This document shows, piece after piece, positions 6,706-7,852 of a DNA stretch of 7,852 nt. How positions within the stretch are numbered: the first letter of the stretch is position 1; each line of letters starts with the position of its first letter. The notes below the pieces were generated by a model. It did no database searches. It was not told where the DNA came from and saw nothing but the letters and a program-made list of their open reading frames with translations. Origin of the DNA: an uncultured Campylobacter sp. (GTDB taxonomy: Bacteria; Campylobacterota; Campylobacteria; Campylobacterales; Campylobacteraceae); the NCBI RefSeq assembly GCF_938018145.1, contig NZ_CALIII010000029.1, forward strand, positions 1 to 7,852. Direction: 5' to 3'. The position numbers and the translations under genes are program-made.

Positions 6706-7469
6706 GCGTAGAAAATTTAAGCTTTTCATACGAGCGTAAGCAAATTTTGCAAAATTTGAGCCTTAGCCTAAAAAGCGGCGAAACGCTTGCGATTTTGGGC
6801 CCAAACGGCATAGGTAAATCTACGTTTTTAAAGATTATTTTGGGACTTCTAAAAGCAAAAGGCGGTCAAATTTTGATTGATGGCCGCGATCATGCCTCTC
6901 TTAGCGGCAAAGAACGCGCTAAACTCGTAGGATACGTGCCTCAAAGCGAAAATATCGCTTTTAGCTTTAAGGTAAAAGATCTGATTTTAATGGGCGTAAA
7001 CGCAAATGTCGGTACGTTTTCAAGGCCGAGCGCAGAGGATAGAGCGATGGCCGAGGAAGCCGCACGGATAGCAGGCGTTAGCGAGTATTTAAATTTAAAC
7101 GTAGACGAGCTAAGCGGCGGCATGATGCAGCTAGTCCTAATAGCTCGCTCGCTAGTACTACGGCCCAAAATTCTAATCATGGACGAGCCTACTTCCTATC
7201 TCGACGTCTTTCATCAAAACGCCGTTTTAAGCCTAATCAAAAAGCTAAATAGCGAGCAAAAAACCTGCGTGATCTTTACCTCGCATCACCCCGATCACGC
7301 GCTTGCGGCAGCGGATAAAACCTTGCTTTTAAACGGCCCCTTAGGATATGAATTCGGCGCAACCGATCAAATTTTAAAGGGCGAAAATTTAACGAAACTT
7401 TTTGGCATAGATTTTATAAATTTAAACGTCGAAGATAAAAGAAGGTTGCTGGTTAGGTGGAGGGTTTAG
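6696..7469 (+). CDS. ABC importer ATP-binding protein (FecE/BtuD-like)
   Basis: A 257-aa cytoplasmic ATPase that powers the permease encoded just upstream, normally as a dimer. All catalytic motifs are intact: Walker A GPNGIGKST (35-43), Q-loop Q83 in GYVPQ, signature LSGGMMQ (139-145), Walker B ILIMDE with catalytic E164 (159-164), D-loop with D170, and switch histidine H197 in TSHHPDHA. The length matches the siderophore/cobalamin importer ATPases. The start ATG lies inside the end of the permease gene (10-nt overlap) with an AAGGG-type Shine-Dalgarno 6 nt before it. It is the last recognisable gene of the operon. The signature carries MM where QR is more usual (LSGGQRQ), a mild variation that leaves LSGG intact. 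Confidence 0.95.
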   Translation: MVLSVENLSFSYERKQILQNLSLSLKSGETLAILGPNGIGKSTFLKIILGLLKAKGGQILIDGRDHASLSGKERAKLVGYVPQSENIAFSFKVKDLILMGVNANVGTFSRPSAEDRAMAEEAARIAGVSEYLNLNVDELSGGMMQLVLIARSLVLRPKILIMDEPTSYLDVFHQNAVLSLIKKLNSEQKTCVIFTSHHPDHALAAADKTLLLNGPLGYEFGATDQILKGENLTKLFGIDFINLNVEDKRRLLVRWRV

Positions 7470-7519
7470 TAAAAATATTTTCTTGTTTTTGTTAAATATT
7501 CTAGAATGAGCAAGGGTGT

Positions 7520-7549
7520 AGCTAAAATTTTAACTTGTTTAGCTCTTTT
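7520..7549 (+). terminator. Weak terminator candidate after the ATPase gene
   Basis: AGCTAAA (7520-7526) pairs with TTTAGCT (7538-7544) around an 11-nt loop and is followed by CTTTT. The stem is AT-rich and the loop is long, so termination would be inefficient. It is the best candidate within about 100 nt of the operon's last stop codon. Confidence 0.35.
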
Positions 7550-7751
7550 ATATATTCTAGATAAGCCTATAAAATAGTGGGAGTAATAAAAATCAAGAAG
7601 TTAGAGCTTGGATGAGAGGAGTGTCAACGGCTATCGTCAGGTCTAAATTTGCTAGATGAGAGCATGGCAATAGTGGGGAAGAGGATTAAATCTGCGGATA
7701 TATGCTACGCTAAAGTCATTTTATAGGATTATTTTTGTAAAATGCTTCCAT

Positions 7752-7779
7752 TGTACCACCTTTTATCAAAAGTGTACCA
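7752..7779. repeat. TGTACCA direct repeat, 21 bp apart, around a small hairpin
   Basis: TGTACCA occurs at 7752-7758 and 7773-7779, two helical turns apart. Between them CTTTT-ATC-AAAAG (7760-7772) forms a small perfect hairpin. Such phased short repeats can be protein binding sites, including arm-type sites near integrase genes, but no integrase is in view. Confidence 0.45.
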
Positions 7780-7852
7780 TAAGTTTAAGAAAAAATTCAA
7801 AGAAAGGGAAACTGCAAAAGAGGCGGTTTAAATACCGATAAATAGGGCATTT

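Larger units (their letters stand above)
7470..7852. other. 383-nt tail with no convincing gene
   Basis: Nothing here supports a confident gene. It holds a weak hairpin (7520-7544), a 10-bp repeat ATATTCTAGA (7496-7505 and 7552-7561), an 8-bp repeat GATGAGAG (7611-7618 and 7655-7662), and two TGTACCA copies (7752-7758 and 7773-7779). From about 7600 to 7700 the plus strand is purine-rich and less AT-rich than the flanks. Two overlapping plus-strand frames stay open for short distances, one closing at 7657-7659 and another from after 7615 to a TAG near 7724. Forward ATG 7742 would give 29 codons but lacks a clear ribosome site. This could be decayed coding sequence, a small RNA, or the edge of a mobile region. 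Confidence 0.6.

Noticed and set aside
7742..7831. 29-codon plus-strand frame starting ATG 7742
   Set aside because: There is no clear ribosome binding site, no recognisable motif, and the lysine-rich product is what A-rich DNA gives by chance.
7470..7852. CRISPR array, tRNA or rRNA in the gene-less tail
   Set aside because: Repeats are too few and too short for CRISPR, and no cloverleaf or rRNA-like sequence was recognised by eye.

Overview
This window reads as an iron (or other metal-chelate or heme) acquisition locus of an epsilonproteobacterium, most likely a Campylobacter of the higher-GC oral group (rectus/showae/curvus-like). That placement is an inference. It rests on a GC content in the mid-40s percent, AT-rich spacers full of AAATTT/TTTAAA words, tight gene packing, and products typical of Campylobacter iron uptake. 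No rRNA, tRNA or other phylogenetic marker is present to confirm it.

Layout: a terminator-like stem with A and T flanks lies at 35-68. A minus-strand TonB-dependent siderophore-type receptor (698 aa) fills 76-2172. A 380-nt AT-rich divergent spacer follows. It holds a strong sigma70-type promoter overlapped by a Fur-box-like site, both pointing right. The right-hand unit is a second TonB-dependent receptor (693 aa, heme/hemoprotein-receptor-like), a 74-nt gap with a GC-rich stem-loop, then a periplasmic substrate-binding protein (TTG start), a FecCD/BtuC-type permease (1-nt TAATG overlap) and an ABC ATPase (10-nt overlap). The last 383 nt contain no convincing gene, only small repeats, weak hairpins and short open stretches.

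The parts form a nearly complete import route. The receptor moves the ligand across the outer membrane using TonB energy, the binding protein captures it in the periplasm, and the permease with two ATPase subunits moves it into the cytoplasm. TonB/ExbB/ExbD and any intracellular release enzyme (heme oxygenase, siderophore reductase or esterase) are not in the window. The divergent receptor probably shares this inner-membrane transporter or uses one elsewhere, for a second ligand.

I do not see a novel system here. The points most worth a second look are the substrate question (FRAP/NPDL boxes without the usual histidine, and gene order different from chuABCD), the one-sided Fur/promoter arrangement, the stem-loop between receptor and transporter genes, and small repeat structures in the two gene-less stretches.
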